Part shown: positions 9,261 to 18,674 of the stretch, piece after piece | How the letters are laid out: the number at the start of each line of letters is the position of its first letter | Position numbering within the stretch: position 1 is the stretch's first letter | Assembly (NCBI RefSeq): GCF_017255295.1 | Contig: NZ_JAFKDE010000007.1 | Location: 1-64,000, forward strand | Origin: Nitratireductor aquimarinus | Lineage (GTDB): Bacteria; Pseudomonadota; Alphaproteobacteria; Rhizobiales; Rhizobiaceae | Direction of reading: 5' to 3' | DNA length: 64,000 nt | Notes under the pieces: generated by a model | What the model was told of the DNA's origin: nothing | Database searches by the model: none | What the model saw: only the letters and a program-made list of their open reading frames with translations | Made by a program: the position numbers and the translations under genes

Positions 9261-10332
9261 CCGCCCCGGTTTCCGAAAGCAGTTTTGCCTGATGATCGGA
9301 GATCAGCGCGTCGATAATCTCGTCCAGATCGCCTTCGATAACGCGGTCCAGCTTGTAGAGCGTGAGGTTGATCCGGTGATCGGTCACACGCCCCTGCGGG
9401 AAATTATAGGTGCGGATGCGTTCCGAACGGTCGCCGGAACCGACCTGCAGACGACGCGCCTCGGAGCGTTCGTCCGCGGCCTTCATGCGCTGCATGTCGA
9501 ACAGGCGCGCCCGCAGGATCTGCATGGCGCGCGCACGGTTCTGGTGCTGGGACTTTTCGGCCTGCAAGACCACGATGCCCGTTGGAATATGCGTGATTCG
9601 CACCGCCGAGTCGGTGGTGTTGACGTGCTGACCACCCGCACCCGAAGCGCGCATCGTGTCGATGCGAATGTCCTCGTTGCGGATCTCGACATCGACGTCC
9701 TCGGCCTCGGGCAGAACGGCAACCGTGGCGGCGGAAGTATGAATGCGCCCCTGCGCCTCCGTAGCCGGCACGCGCTGAACGCGATGCACACCCGATTCGA
9801 ATTTCAGCCGCGAGAACACGCCGCGCCCGGAAACGGTGGCGATGATTTCCTTGTAGCCGCCGGCCTCGCCCTCGCTTGTCGACGCGACCTCGACACGCCA
9901 GCCCCGTTCGGATGCATAGCGCTCATACATGCGAAACAGGTCGCCGGCGAACAGGGCCGCCTCGTCGCCGCCGGTGCCGGCGCGAATTTCGAGGATCGCA
10001 TTCTTCTCGTCCGCTTCGTCCTTGGGCAGAAGCAGGATCTGCATTTCCTCGCCCAGCGTCTCGATGCGGCTTTCCACCTCTTCGAGGTCGGCCTCGGCCA
10101 GCTCGCGCATTTCCGTGTCGGTCGCCGGGTCGTCCAGCATGGACTTCAGGTCTTCCAGCTCACCTTCGACCTGACGCAGCTCGCGGATCTTGGCCGCCAC
10201 TTCCTGCAATTCGGAGTATTCGGAAGCAAGCTTCACATAGACGTCCGGCTCCGGGCCAGCCGCCATCTGCGCTTCGATAAGCTCGAAACGTTTGAGAACC
10301 TGATCCATACGGTCGCGCGGCAAGTCGGTCAT
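9253..10332 (-). CDS. prfA: Peptide chain release factor 1
   Basis: RF1 recognises UAA and UAG stop codons and triggers peptide release. The protein has 359 residues, normal for bacterial RF1. It carries the codon-reading PAT tripeptide in [13 protein letters not shown] and the GGQ motif in [16 protein letters not shown]. It lies 21 bases after ptsP and overlaps prmC, so lysC, ptsP, prfA and prmC look like one leftward transcription unit. Confidence 0.97.
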   Translation of the reverse strand: MTDLPRDRMDQVLKRFELIEAQMAAGPEPDVYVKLASEYSELQEVAAKIRELRQVEGELEDLKSMLDDPATDTEMRELAEADLEEVESRIETLGEEMQILLLPKDEADEKNAILEIRAGTGGDEAALFAGDLFRMYERYASERGWRVEVASTSEGEAGGYKEIIATVSGRGVFSRLKFESGVHRVQRVPATEAQGRIHTSAATVAVLPEAEDVDVEIRNEDIRIDTMRASGAGGQHVNTTDSAVRITHIPTGIVVLQAEKSQHQNRARAMQILRARLFDMQRMKAADERSEARRLQVGSGDRSERIRTYNFPQGRVTDHRINLTLYKLDRVIEGDLDEIIDALISDHQAKLLSETGADG

Positions 10333-10353
10333 CGACGGGAAAGCCTGTCAGTT

Positions 10354-12624
10354 CTAGAGGGCAATATTGTGCTTCTGGGCGAAGTCGCGAAGCAGCGCGC
10401 GAATATCGGTGGATGCGCTATGGTTGGCAAGTGCCTCATCCATAACAACCGAAAGATCCGACAGCGGAAGCTCGCAGAGCATGGCCTTGACCGGGCCGAT
10501 GGCCGCCGGCGCCATGGAAATGGAGCGGAAGCCGATGCCGAGCAGCGCCATGGCGGAAATCGGCCGCCCCGCCAGCTCTCCGCACAGCGTGACCGGCGTT
10601 CCATACTGATCGCCGGCGCGCACGATCTGGCGCAGAATGCGCAGGAACGGCACGCTCAGCGGGTCGAAACGGTCGGCAATGCGGGTGTTGCCCCGGTCGG
10701 TCGCGGTGACGAACTGGAACAGATCGTTTGAACCGACGGAGACGAAATCCACGGCCTGCATCAGCTCTTCAAGCTGCCAGAGAAGTGCCGGCACTTCAAT
10801 CATCGCGCCAAGCTTGAGACGCGTGGGCAGGAGATAGCCAAAGCGCGACAGATGCCGCACCTCGCGGTCGATGATCTCGCGCGCCTGCCGCACTTCGCTC
10901 ACTTCGGTGACCATCGGGAGCATCATGCGCAGTTCGCGGCCGCCGGCGGCCTTCAAAAGCGCGCGGATCTGCGTGCGCAGCAGGCCCGGGCGGTCGAGCG
11001 TCAGGCGAATCGCCCGCCAGCCAAGCGCCGGGTTTTCCTCGTGCTGCGCGCCCTTGAAGTAGGGCAACACCTTGTCGCCGCCGATATCGATGGTGCGGAA
11101 CGTAACCGGCTTGCCATCGGCAGCGTCGAGCACTTCGCTATAAAGCCGCTCCTGCGCCTCGACGCGCGGGAAGGCGGCTGCGACCATGAACTGAAGCTCG
11201 GTGCGGAACAGGCCGATGCCCGCCGCACCCGACTGCGCCAGCTGCGGCAGATCGACGGCCAGACCTGCATTCATCATGAGATCGACGGGAACACCGTCCC
11301 TGGTCTCGGTCGGGCGGTCGCGCAGTTCCTGATAGAGTTTCTGCCGGCGGGCGCGGAAGCGCACCTTCTCGGCATAGGCTTCCTCGACATCGGCCTGCGG
11401 GCGCAGATGGACCTGGCCGTCCTCGCCATCGACGATGATTGCGTCGCCATTCTCCGACATGGAGACGGCGCCCTTCACCTGCCCCACCGTCGGCAGGCCG
11501 ATGGCCCGCGCCACGATGACGATATGGCTTGTCGGCGCTCCCTCTTCCAGAACCAGACCGCGCAGTTTCTGGCGCGGATAGTCCAGAAGCTCGGCAGCGC
11601 CCATGGAACGGGCGACGATGATCGCATCCTTGGGCAGAATTTCCGCCAGCGCATCCGGCCCGCGGCCCATCAGCTGGCGCAGAAGCCGGTTGGCGAGATC
11701 GTCGAAATCGCTCATCCGCTCGCGCAGATAGGGGTCCGTCATGTGCATCATGCGCGCGCGCATGTCGCTCTGCACCTTCTCGACCGCCGCTTCGGCCGTC
11801 AGGCCGTTGTTGATCGCCTCCTGCAGGCGGCGCACCCAACCCCGGTCATTGGCGAACATGCGATAGGCTTCCAGCACCGCGCGATGTTCACCCTCAAACG
11901 CCACATCGCGGCGCGAGAGCATGTCGTCGATGGAAAGGCGCAGCGAATCGAGCGCCGTTTCAAGACGCACCAACTCCTCGTCGCTATCCTCGTTGAACAG
12001 CGCCGTCACCACGATGCGCGGCTCATGAAGGATCACATGGCCAAGCCCGACGCCCTCGTTGAAGGGCAGGCCCGTCATGCTGACGGGGCGGCTCAGATCA
12101 AGCTCGATGCCCGGACGGGTCAGCCGCGCCAGATCGCCGGTGGCGATCATCTCGGCGATGACCATGGCCACCGTTTCCAGCGCCTCGACCTCATCCTCGC
12201 GGTAATGACGCATGGTGCGGTTCTGAACGACCAGAACGCCGAGCGTGCGACCGGCCCGCAGCACCGGCACACCGAGGAAGGAATGATAAATCTCTTCGCC
12301 CGTCTCCGGCAGATAGGCAAAAGCGGGGTGTTTTTGGGCGTCGGAGAGATTGAGCGGGCGGGCGCTGGCGGCAATCGTGCCGACGAGGCCCTGCCCCAGA
12401 CGAAGCTGCGCCAGATGCACCGCATCCGGGTTCAGACCTTCGGTGGCGTAAAGCTCCAGCATGGAATCGGCGCGCAGCACATAGAGCGAGCAAACCTCGG
12501 CCACCATGTTCTGGGCGATTTCACGAACGATCTTGTCGAGACGCTTCTGCGGGTCAAGCGCATCGGCCATCAGCTCGCGCAAACGCCTTAACAGCACTCT
12601 TGGACCGCCGGCAGTATCTCGCAT
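10354..12624 (-). CDS. ptsP: Phosphoenolpyruvate-protein phosphotransferase PtsP (EI-Ntr)
   Basis: First enzyme of the nitrogen-related PTS, passing phosphate from PEP to NPr. The 756 residues comprise an N-terminal GAF domain (about 20-160), the EI N-terminal domain, the swivelling phosphohistidine domain with the active His in GAPTSHIVIVARA, and the C-terminal PEP-binding TIM barrel (GSNDLFQF, CGELAG). The GAF domain distinguishes it from sugar-PTS EI and is where glutamine is sensed in relatives. I start at MRDTAGG (12624); an in-frame ATG five codons upstream is possible. Confidence 0.95.
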   Translation of the reverse strand: MRDTAGGPRVLLRRLRELMADALDPQKRLDKIVREIAQNMVAEVCSLYVLRADSMLELYATEGLNPDAVHLAQLRLGQGLVGTIAASARPLNLSDAQKHPAFAYLPETGEEIYHSFLGVPVLRAGRTLGVLVVQNRTMRHYREDEVEALETVAMVIAEMIATGDLARLTRPGIELDLSRPVSMTGLPFNEGVGLGHVILHEPRIVVTALFNEDSDEELVRLETALDSLRLSIDDMLSRRDVAFEGEHRAVLEAYRMFANDRGWVRRLQEAINNGLTAEAAVEKVQSDMRARMMHMTDPYLRERMSDFDDLANRLLRQLMGRGPDALAEILPKDAIIVARSMGAAELLDYPRQKLRGLVLEEGAPTSHIVIVARAIGLPTVGQVKGAVSMSENGDAIIVDGEDGQVHLRPQADVEEAYAEKVRFRARRQKLYQELRDRPTETRDGVPVDLMMNAGLAVDLPQLAQSGAAGIGLFRTELQFMVAAAFPRVEAQERLYSEVLDAADGKPVTFRTIDIGGDKVLPYFKGAQHEENPALGWRAIRLTLDRPGLLRTQIRALLKAAGGRELRMMLPMVTEVSEVRQAREIIDREVRHLSRFGYLLPTRLKLGAMIEVPALLWQLEELMQAVDFVSVGSNDLFQFVTATDRGNTRIADRFDPLSVPFLRILRQIVRAGDQYGTPVTLCGELAGRPISAMALLGIGFRSISMAPAAIGPVKAMLCELPLSDLSVVMDEALANHSASTDIRALLRDFAQKHNIAL

Positions 12625-12699
12625 CGAACCCCTCTCCATTGGCCTATGCTAGCCGCATGAGAGAGCAGAGCAAAAGCCAGATTTCGGGTTATTGTTTGT

Positions 12700-13974
12700 C
12701 TACTGCTTATCGAGACCGTAGACAGAATGCAAAGTGCGAACCGCCAATTCGGCATAGGGGCCGTCGATCAGGATCGAAATCTTGATCTCTGAAGTGGTGA
12801 TCGCGCGGATGTTGATCCCCTTCTCGGCCAGGGCCTTGAAGGCGATTGCGGCAACGCCGGCATGGCTTCGCATGCCAATGCCAATGACCGAAACCTTGAC
12901 CAGTCCGGCTTCAGACTGGATGGCGTCGAAGCCGATCGTGTCACGCACATTCTCCAGCACCGTGACGGCCTTTTGCAGGTCGCCGGACGGCACGGTGAAG
13001 GTCATGTCCGTGCGCGAACCATCTTCGGAGATGTTCTGCACGATCATGTCGACATTGATGTTGGCCTCGGCCAGCGGACCGAAAATGCCTGCGGACACGC
13101 CCGGACGGTCGGAGACGCGACGAAGCGATATCTGCGCCTCGTCCTTGGCGTAGGCGATGCCGGTGACGACTTGCTGTTCCACGATTTCATCCTCATCGCA
13201 AATGAGCGTACCGGGCGGGTTTTCGAAATTCCCCATGCCCGGCGCATCCGGATCTTCGAAAGACGATCTTACGAAGGTTCTGACCTTGTGCACCATCGCC
13301 AGTTCGACGGAGCGCACCTGCAGCACCTTGGCGCCAAGCGACGCCATTTCGAGCATTTCCTCGAACGAGATCTTCGGCAGGCGGCGCGCCTTGGGCTCAA
13401 TGCGCGGGTCGGTCGTGTAGACGCCGTCGACATCGGTGTAGATGTCGCAGCGGTCGGCCTTCACCGCAGCGGCCACGGCGACCGCGCTGGTGTCGGAACC
13501 GCCGCGCCCCAGCGTGGCGATGCGATTGTCAGGGCCTATGCCCTGGAAGCCGGCGACAACGGCCACCTGGCCCATGCCCATGCGGCGCACCATCTCGCTG
13601 CCGTCGATATCGACGATGCGGGCGGCGGCGTGAGCGTTGTCGGTGCGGATCGGTATCTGCCAGCCCTGCCAGGAGCGCGCATCGACGCCCATGGACTGCA
13701 GCGCGATGGCCAGAAGCCCGCTGGTGATCTGCTCACCGGAGGCGACGATGGCGTCGTATTCGCGCGCGTCATAGAAGGGCGATTCAGCACCCGTGGCCTT
13801 CGGCATGGACTGCGCCCAGCCGACCAGCTCATTGGTCTTGCCGGCCATGGCCGAAACCACGACGGCGACCTCATGCCCCGCATCGGCCTCACGTTTGACG
13901 TGACGCGCCACATTATGGATGCGTTCGATATCGGCGACGGAGGTTCCGCCGAACTTCATCACGATGCGCGCCAT
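12700..13974 (-). CDS. lysC: Aspartate kinase
   Basis: Phosphorylates aspartate in the first step of lysine, threonine and methionine synthesis. It has 424 residues. The amino-acid kinase domain opens with IVMKFGGTSVAD and contains GRGGSDTSAVA; two ACT regulatory domains occupy about 260-424, so feedback control by lysine and/or threonine is expected. The start ATG 13974 places the conserved MARIVMKFGG at the N-terminus; upstream in-frame codons add non-conserved residues. It is the first gene of the lysC-ptsP-prfA-prmC block and diverges from ubiG. Confidence 0.96.
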   Translation of the reverse strand: MARIVMKFGGTSVADIERIHNVARHVKREADAGHEVAVVVSAMAGKTNELVGWAQSMPKATGAESPFYDAREYDAIVASGEQITSGLLAIALQSMGVDARSWQGWQIPIRTDNAHAAARIVDIDGSEMVRRMGMGQVAVVAGFQGIGPDNRIATLGRGGSDTSAVAVAAAVKADRCDIYTDVDGVYTTDPRIEPKARRLPKISFEEMLEMASLGAKVLQVRSVELAMVHKVRTFVRSSFEDPDAPGMGNFENPPGTLICDEDEIVEQQVVTGIAYAKDEAQISLRRVSDRPGVSAGIFGPLAEANINVDMIVQNISEDGSRTDMTFTVPSGDLQKAVTVLENVRDTIGFDAIQSEAGLVKVSVIGIGMRSHAGVAAIAFKALAEKGINIRAITTSEIKISILIDGPYAELAVRTLHSVYGLDKQ

Positions 13975-14233
13975 GGGAACGGAGTGCCTTTGCTCGGAAA
14001 TTCCTGCTGCCCGGACGGGCAGCGCCAACATTACGCAGCAACGGCAACCCGCCCTGCGCCGCGGTCTCCATACCCAAAAGATCGCTTATCTGCAAGCAAT
14101 GTGACGGTGAATGGAACCCGGTCGTTGCGCCGGGCAGGTTTTGCCCCTGAGACAATTCCCGCCTTGACAATCAGGCCCGTCAGCCCGACTTCATGGGCCA
14201 AGGTTCCAAGCAACACCCAGTGAGGGGTTTTCC

Positions 14234-14983
14234 ATGTCCGAAGCGCGGCAAACGACCATCGACACGCGTGAAATCGAGCATTTTTCCGCACTGGCGGCGG
14301 AATGGTGGAATCCCGCCGGAAAAATGGGCGTTCTGCACAAGTTCAACCCGGTGCGCCTTGCCTATATCCGCGACCATGTGGCCGCGCATTTCGGCCGCGA
14401 GCCCCATGAAGCCAAACCTTTTGCCGGCCTGCGCATGCTCGACATCGGCTGCGGCGGCGGCCTTCTGTGCGAACCCATGTCGCGGCTTGGCGCGCAGGTG
14501 GTTGGCGCGGACGCTTCGGAAACCAACATCGAAGTGGCCAAGATCCACGCGGCGCAGGGCAAGCTCGACATCGACTATCGCGCCACCACGGCAGAGGCGC
14601 TTGCCGACGCCGGCGAGACATTCGACATCATCCTCAACATGGAAGTGATCGAGCATGTCGCCGATGTGGACCTGTTCCTGTCCAAATGCGGCGCAATGCT
14701 GAAACCCGGCGGCCTGATGTTCGTGGCAACGATCAACCGCACGCTCAAGGCGTGGGGCCTGGCGATCATCGGCGCGGAATATGTGCTTGGATGGCTGCCG
14801 CGCGGCACGCACCAGTATGAAAAGCTCGTGCGCCCGAGCGAACTGGAAGAGGGCCTCGCCTCGGCGGGCATCCGGATCATCGATCGCAGCGGCGTCGTCT
14901 ACAATCCGCTCGGCGACCGCTGGCAGCGCTCACGCGACATGGATGTCAACTACATGGTGGCGGCCACGAAGCCGGCTGCCTGA
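14234..14983 (+). CDS. ubiG: Ubiquinone biosynthesis O-methyltransferase UbiG
   Basis: Catalyses both O-methylation steps of ubiquinone synthesis with S-adenosylmethionine. It has 249 residues, the family length. The conserved [16 protein letters not shown] segment precedes SAM motif [18 protein letters not shown] and the late conserved [14 protein letters not shown] are present. It is transcribed divergently from lysC and followed by a GTCAGG-type hairpin. Confidence 0.96.
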   Translation: MSEARQTTIDTREIEHFSALAAEWWNPAGKMGVLHKFNPVRLAYIRDHVAAHFGREPHEAKPFAGLRMLDIGCGGGLLCEPMSRLGAQVVGADASETNIEVAKIHAAQGKLDIDYRATTAEALADAGETFDIILNMEVIEHVADVDLFLSKCGAMLKPGGLMFVATINRTLKAWGLAIIGAEYVLGWLPRGTHQYEKLVRPSELEEGLASAGIRIIDRSGVVYNPLGDRWQRSRDMDVNYMVAATKPAA

Positions 14984-15034
14984 GCCTTCAGGGAAAAACG
15001 CCGGCGCGCGCCCGGCTCTTGCGATCAGAATGCA

Positions 15035-15054
15035 GTCAGGCGCTCGCGCCTGAC
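15035..15054. repeat. GTCAGG-family hairpin between ubiG and the DUF1178 gene
   Basis: GTCAGGCG at 15035-15042 and CGCCTGAC at 15047-15054 pair perfectly around CTCG. It lies between convergent genes, with a weak T-run (ATTTTC) about 7 bases later on the plus strand, so it could help end ubiG transcripts. The flanks (GCA before, CGC after) match the copy at 30924-30943. Confidence 0.5.
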
Positions 15055-15063
15055 CGCCCGATT

Positions 15064-15100
15064 TTCTGGCCGGTCTCAGTTCTGGCCGGTCTCAGTTCTG
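15064..15100. repeat. 16-bp tandem repeat at the end of the DUF1178 gene
   Basis: The unit TTCTGGCCGGTCTCAG occurs at 15064-15079 and 15080-15095, with a partial third copy to 15100. It contains the DUF1178 stop codon (15092-15094), so the duplication overlaps the gene's 3' end without changing the encoded protein upstream of it. Confidence 0.8.
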
Positions 15101-15517
15101 CTCGTCGGGAAACACCGGCAGGGGCAGGAACTCGACGCCTTCATCGACCAGCGCCTTGGCCTCGTCGGTCGTCGCCTCGCCATAGATGCCGCGCGCTTCG
15201 GTCTCGCCGAAATGGATTTTTCGCGCTTCCTCGGCGAATTTGTCGCCGACATAGTCCGCATTCTCGCGCACCTTTTTGGAAAGCTCCTTGAGCTGCGCCA
15301 GCGCCTGTTTCTGCTTCTCCCCCATGGCCAGCGCGATCTGGTCGCGCTTCTTGCCGGTCGAGACCGCCGGCGCCATCAGGGCCTTTTCAACCTTGGTCGA
15401 GCCGCATTGCGGGCAGGAAACGAGATCGCGCTTCTTCTGCTCGTCAAAGTCCGCATTGTTGCGGAACCACGCCTCGAAAGCGTGGTCGTGCTCGCAGATC
15501 AGGTTGAAACTGATCAT
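15092..15517 (-). CDS. DUF1178 family protein
   Basis: A 141-residue conserved alphaproteobacterial protein. An early ICEHDHAFEAWFRNN segment and CPQC near residue 36 suggest a small zinc-binding N-terminus; the middle is a charged helical region. The function is unknown. Its ATG overlaps the stop of the nitrilase gene (ATGA-type), so the two are translationally coupled, and it is the last gene of the comF-grxC-nitrilase operon. Confidence 0.88.
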   Translation of the reverse strand: MISFNLICEHDHAFEAWFRNNADFDEQKKRDLVSCPQCGSTKVEKALMAPAVSTGKKRDQIALAMGEKQKQALAQLKELSKKVRENADYVGDKFAEEARKIHFGETEARGIYGEATTDEAKALVDEGVEFLPLPVFPDEQN

Positions 15518-16377
15518 GAAGCTTTCCTCTCCGCCGCCCCGCCGCCGGAAACGCGTGCAACAGAGAAATCGCGCGCGTTCTTGAGGTTCGGAATCTTGCC
15601 GCGAGCGGCAGCGACCGCATCAAGGTCGAGTTCGGCCATGGCGATGCCCGGCTCGTTTCCATCGACCTCGGCCAGCACACGGCCCCACGGATCGACTATC
15701 AGCGAATGACCATAGGTCTCACGCCCGTCCTCGTGCAGGCCGCCCTGACCGGCGGCGATCATGAATGCGCCATTCTCGATGGCGCGGGCGCGCAGAAGGA
15801 CATGCCAGTGCGCCTCGCCCGTCTGCCGGGTGAAGGCGGCCGGTGCTGTCAGCACCTGTGCCTCGGCAAGCGCCTGCGCACGGAAAAGCTGCGGGAAGCG
15901 CATGTCGTAGCAGATGGCGAAACCGAGACGGCCAAACGGCAGATCGGCAACGACGGCCCGCTCGCCGGCGGCATAGGTGGCCGATTCGCGCCAGCTTTCG
16001 CCATTGTCGAGATCGACGTCGAACATGTGCAGCTTGTCATAGGTGGTCACAAGCGCGCCACCGGGCGCGAACAGAAAGGCGCGGTTCGCCACCCGTCCGT
16101 CATCGAGCGCGACGGCCGTGGAGCCCAGATGAACAAAGATCGAAAGCTCATCGGCCAGCGCACGGGCGCGGTCGATGACCAGCGCGCCGCGCTCTCCGGT
16201 GATGCGCTCCAGCAGGTCGTCGCGGCTGCGCACCATCACACCGGTCATTTCCGGGCTCTGAACATACTGCGCGCCCTTGCCCGCAGCCTCACGCACCAGC
16301 GCTTCAAAAGCGTCGGCATTGGCTTCCGGCTCGGTGCCGGAACGCATCTGCAGGGCAGCGGCGATCAGTTTGCTCAT
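15514..16377 (-). CDS. Carbon-nitrogen hydrolase (nitrilase superfamily, Nit type)
   Basis: Amidase of 287 residues with the nitrilase-superfamily catalytic triad. The Lys is in TYDKLHMFDV, the Cys in GFAICYDMRFPQLFR, and the Glu is in the segment around SPEMTG. The overall pattern resembles Nit1/Nit2-like omega-amidases or deaminated-glutathione amidases; the latter would suit the neighbouring glutaredoxin gene, but that is inference. It overlaps grxC and the DUF1178 gene by 4 bases at each end. Confidence 0.9.
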   Translation of the reverse strand: MSKLIAAALQMRSGTEPEANADAFEALVREAAGKGAQYVQSPEMTGVMVRSRDDLLERITGERGALVIDRARALADELSIFVHLGSTAVALDDGRVANRAFLFAPGGALVTTYDKLHMFDVDLDNGESWRESATYAAGERAVVADLPFGRLGFAICYDMRFPQLFRAQALAEAQVLTAPAAFTRQTGEAHWHVLLRARAIENGAFMIAAGQGGLHEDGRETYGHSLIVDPWGRVLAEVDGNEPGIAMAELDLDAVAAARGKIPNLKNARDFSVARVSGGGAAERKAS

Positions 16378-16640
16378 GCCGGGATCTCCTTCAACATCGC
16401 ATCCAGTTTGCCTTCGCGCTCGAGAGCGTGAAGCTCATCGCAACCGCCCACATGGACGTCGCCAATGAAAATCTGCGGAAAGGTCGAGCGGCCATTGGCC
16501 CGCTGGATCATCTCCTGGCGCAGCTCGTTGGAAAAGCTTGCATCGTGTTCCGTGTAGGAAACGCCCTTGCCGTCGAGCAGGCGCTTGGCGGCGCTGCAGA
16601 AGCCGCACATCATCCGTGTGTAGATCGTTACGTCAGACAT
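16374..16640 (-). CDS. grxC: Glutaredoxin 3
   Basis: Glutathione-dependent dithiol oxidoreductase of 88 residues. The active site reads CGFC (instead of the commoner CPYC) in YTRMMCGFCSAAKRLL; the glutathione-binding TFPQIFIG segment and the late GGCDELHALE are present. Start ATG 16640 is where the conserved MSDVTIYT begins; the frame upstream is not conserved. It lies 25 bases after comF and overlaps the nitrilase gene. Confidence 0.95.
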   Translation of the reverse strand: MSDVTIYTRMMCGFCSAAKRLLDGKGVSYTEHDASFSNELRQEMIQRANGRSTFPQIFIGDVHVGGCDELHALEREGKLDAMLKEIPA

Positions 16641-16665
16641 TTTCGGTCCCATGCTTTGTCGGGGT

Positions 16666-17409
16666 TTATATAGGCTCTTGGAGGTCTGCCCGAAAGTCCC
16701 CCGGCAAAACGCGCGCAAATGTCAGAACATCCACCTCGCGCGCGCCGGCACGCTTGAGAACCCGTGAGGCGGCGGCAACCGTCGCGCCCGTGGTGTAGAC
16801 ATCGTCCACCAGAACGACGCGCCGCGCCCTGATCGCCGGGCGGTGGGCGTCCGGCACGACAAATGCGCCGCGCACATTGGCCTCGCGCTCGCTCGCCCGC
16901 AGCCCCACCTGCTGGCGCGTGCGCCGCGTCCGCACCAGCGCCTCCGGCATGTAATCAACGCAAGCCAGACGCGCCACAGCCCGCGCAAGCTCCGCCGATT
17001 GGTTGAAGCGCCTTGAAAAGAAACGGCTGCGATGCAGCGGAACCGGCACCACCAGATCCGCCTCGGGCAGAATTTCTCCGCCGGCCCGAAGCATCCAGCG
17101 CGCCATCCACGGCGCGAGATCGGTGCGGTCGCGGAATTTCAGCCCCTGAACCAGCCGCCGGGCGACGCCGCCATAGGCGACCGCCGAGCGCGCCCGCGCA
17201 AAGGGCGGCGGCGATGCAATCGCCTCCGCAGAGAGCATGCTGTCGCCAAGGTCCAGAGAGAAAGGCGTGCCCATGACCGGACACCATGGCCGCTCCAGAA
17301 AGCGCAGCCGCCCCCAGCAGGAAGCGCAGAGCGTTCCGGGTTCCGTGACAAGGCTGGAACAGCCGAGACACACCGGCGGGAAGAGGATGCGCTGCATCCA
17401 CCCGCTCAT
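16666..17409 (-). CDS. ComF family phosphoribosyltransferase-like protein
   Basis: A 247-residue ComF-type protein (amidophosphoribosyltransferase-like fold) linked to DNA uptake in other bacteria. The N-terminus has paired zinc-type cysteines (CLGC, CASC), and the C-terminal half carries the PRPP loop RVVLVDDVYTTGATV. The start is uncertain: ATG 17409 has GGGG upstream and gives the usual family N-terminus; ATG 17481 would add 24 residues. It is divergent from the methyltransferase gene at 17525 and begins the grxC operon. Confidence 0.88.
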   Translation of the reverse strand: MSGWMQRILFPPVCLGCSSLVTEPGTLCASCWGRLRFLERPWCPVMGTPFSLDLGDSMLSAEAIASPPPFARARSAVAYGGVARRLVQGLKFRDRTDLAPWMARWMLRAGGEILPEADLVVPVPLHRSRFFSRRFNQSAELARAVARLACVDYMPEALVRTRRTRQQVGLRASEREANVRGAFVVPDAHRPAIRARRVVLVDDVYTTGATVAAASRVLKRAGAREVDVLTFARVLPGDFRADLQEPI

Positions 17410-17524
17410 CACCCCGGTCAATCGCGATACGCCCTCCACGAAACGCCCCTCCCCCAAAAGGCATTGCCTCTTTGCCAGCATAGCCTTTTTGTGCGATGGC
17501 GCATCCAGAAACAAAGGATGACGC

Positions 17525-18394
17525 ATGGAACAGCTCTTCGACGCCGACCTGGCCCTTCTGCACAAGAAGCGCGCCCTGAAGCAGGGCGATCCGGGAGCCC
17601 GCTTCCTGATGCAGCGGGCCGCTGCCGATCTGGAAGAGCGGCTGGCCACCGTCGAGCGGCGCTTTGAAAACGCCGCAGCGCTCTTCTGCCTCACCTCCGA
17701 CGCGGCCATGGCCATGCGCGAAAGCGGCAAGGTCGACCAGGTGACCCGCATCGAGGCCGACGCCGTCCTTCTTGGCGATGACGGCATCGTCGCGGCAACG
17801 GAAACCCTGCCTTCCGAACCCGGCAGCCACGATCTCATCGTTTCGCTTCTCAGCCTGCATGAGGCAAATGACGTTCCGGGCATGCTCGCCCAGATCCGCC
17901 GTGCGCTGAAGCCCGACGGCCTGTTTCTCGGCGCGATGGCCGGCGCCGGCACGCTTCAGGAACTCAGGGAATCCCTGCTTGCCGCAGAGACCGAGCTTTC
18001 AGAGGGCGCTGCCCCGCGCGTGAGCCCCTTTGCCGATGTGCGCGATGTGGGCGGACTGCTCCAGCGTGCGGGCTTTGCGCTGCCGGTCACCGATCTCGAG
18101 AACCTGACCGTGCGTTACGACACCATGTTCGACCTGATGCGGGATCTGCGTTTCATGGGCGCGACCAGCGCGCTTGTCGCGCGCTCGCGCAAACCGGCCA
18201 CGCGCGCGCTCTTCATGCGCGCAGCACAGATCTATGCCGAGCGCTTCTCCGATCCGGACGGGCGTATCAGGGCAAGTTTCAACATTATCTGGATGTCTGG
18301 CTGGGCCCCGCACGAATCCCAGCAAAAGCCGCTCGCACCGGGCAGCGCGAAGATGTCACTGAAAGAGGCTTTGGAGAAAAACAGGGGCGAATAG
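17525..18394 (+). CDS. SAM-dependent methyltransferase, NDUFAF5-like
   Basis: A 289-residue class I methyltransferase-fold protein resembling the complex I assembly factor NDUFAF5 (arginine hydroxylase in mitochondria) and BioC-type enzymes. It opens MEQLFDADLALLHKKRAL, typical of the group, and has the LHEANDVPGMLAQIRRALKP segment followed by GLFLGAMAGAGTL. The glycine-rich SAM motif I is weak, as in NDUFAF5 proteins. Its position divergent from comF-grxC is usual in this order. A role in respiratory complex I assembly is plausible but inferred. Confidence 0.82.
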   Translation: MEQLFDADLALLHKKRALKQGDPGARFLMQRAAADLEERLATVERRFENAAALFCLTSDAAMAMRESGKVDQVTRIEADAVLLGDDGIVAATETLPSEPGSHDLIVSLLSLHEANDVPGMLAQIRRALKPDGLFLGAMAGAGTLQELRESLLAAETELSEGAAPRVSPFADVRDVGGLLQRAGFALPVTDLENLTVRYDTMFDLMRDLRFMGATSALVARSRKPATRALFMRAAQIYAERFSDPDGRIRASFNIIWMSGWAPHESQQKPLAPGSAKMSLKEALEKNRGE

Positions 18395-18431
18395 GCCCGG
18401 AGAAGGCCGGGAGAGATTGACTGCGGCTGCC

Positions 18432-18599
18432 CTACTGGTTGGCCGTGGTCACTTTGCTCGCGACGTTCCCATAGCTGGCTTTGAGCTGCTGTCCCGTCTG
18501 CGCCGCACCGACCACGATCGCCAGAGCGATCAGGCCTGCAATTAACGCATATTCGATTGCGGTCGCGCCGCACCGATCCTTGAGAAAATGCCTGCCCAT
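18432..18599 (-). CDS. Flp family type IVb pilin
   Basis: A 55-residue gene read directly from the sequence. Its protein starts MGRHFLKDRCGATAIEYALI and ends TTANQ. The GATAIEYALIAGLIA signature is the Flp/Fap pilin motif: prepilin peptidase would cut after Gly11, and Glu16 and Tyr17 are the usual conserved pair. The rest is a hydrophobic helix and a short polar tail. GGGGGAG precedes the start. No tad/cpa assembly genes occur in the window, so the secretion machinery must be elsewhere. Confidence 0.9.
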   Translation of the reverse strand: MGRHFLKDRCGATAIEYALIAGLIALAIVVGAAQTGQQLKASYGNVASKVTTANQ

Positions 18600-18674
18600 T
18601 TGCCCGGCTCCCCCTGTCTGGAAGGCAATTCTGGGCGAAAAGCCTTAAGAAAAGCTGAGAGCCGATTAACGAGA

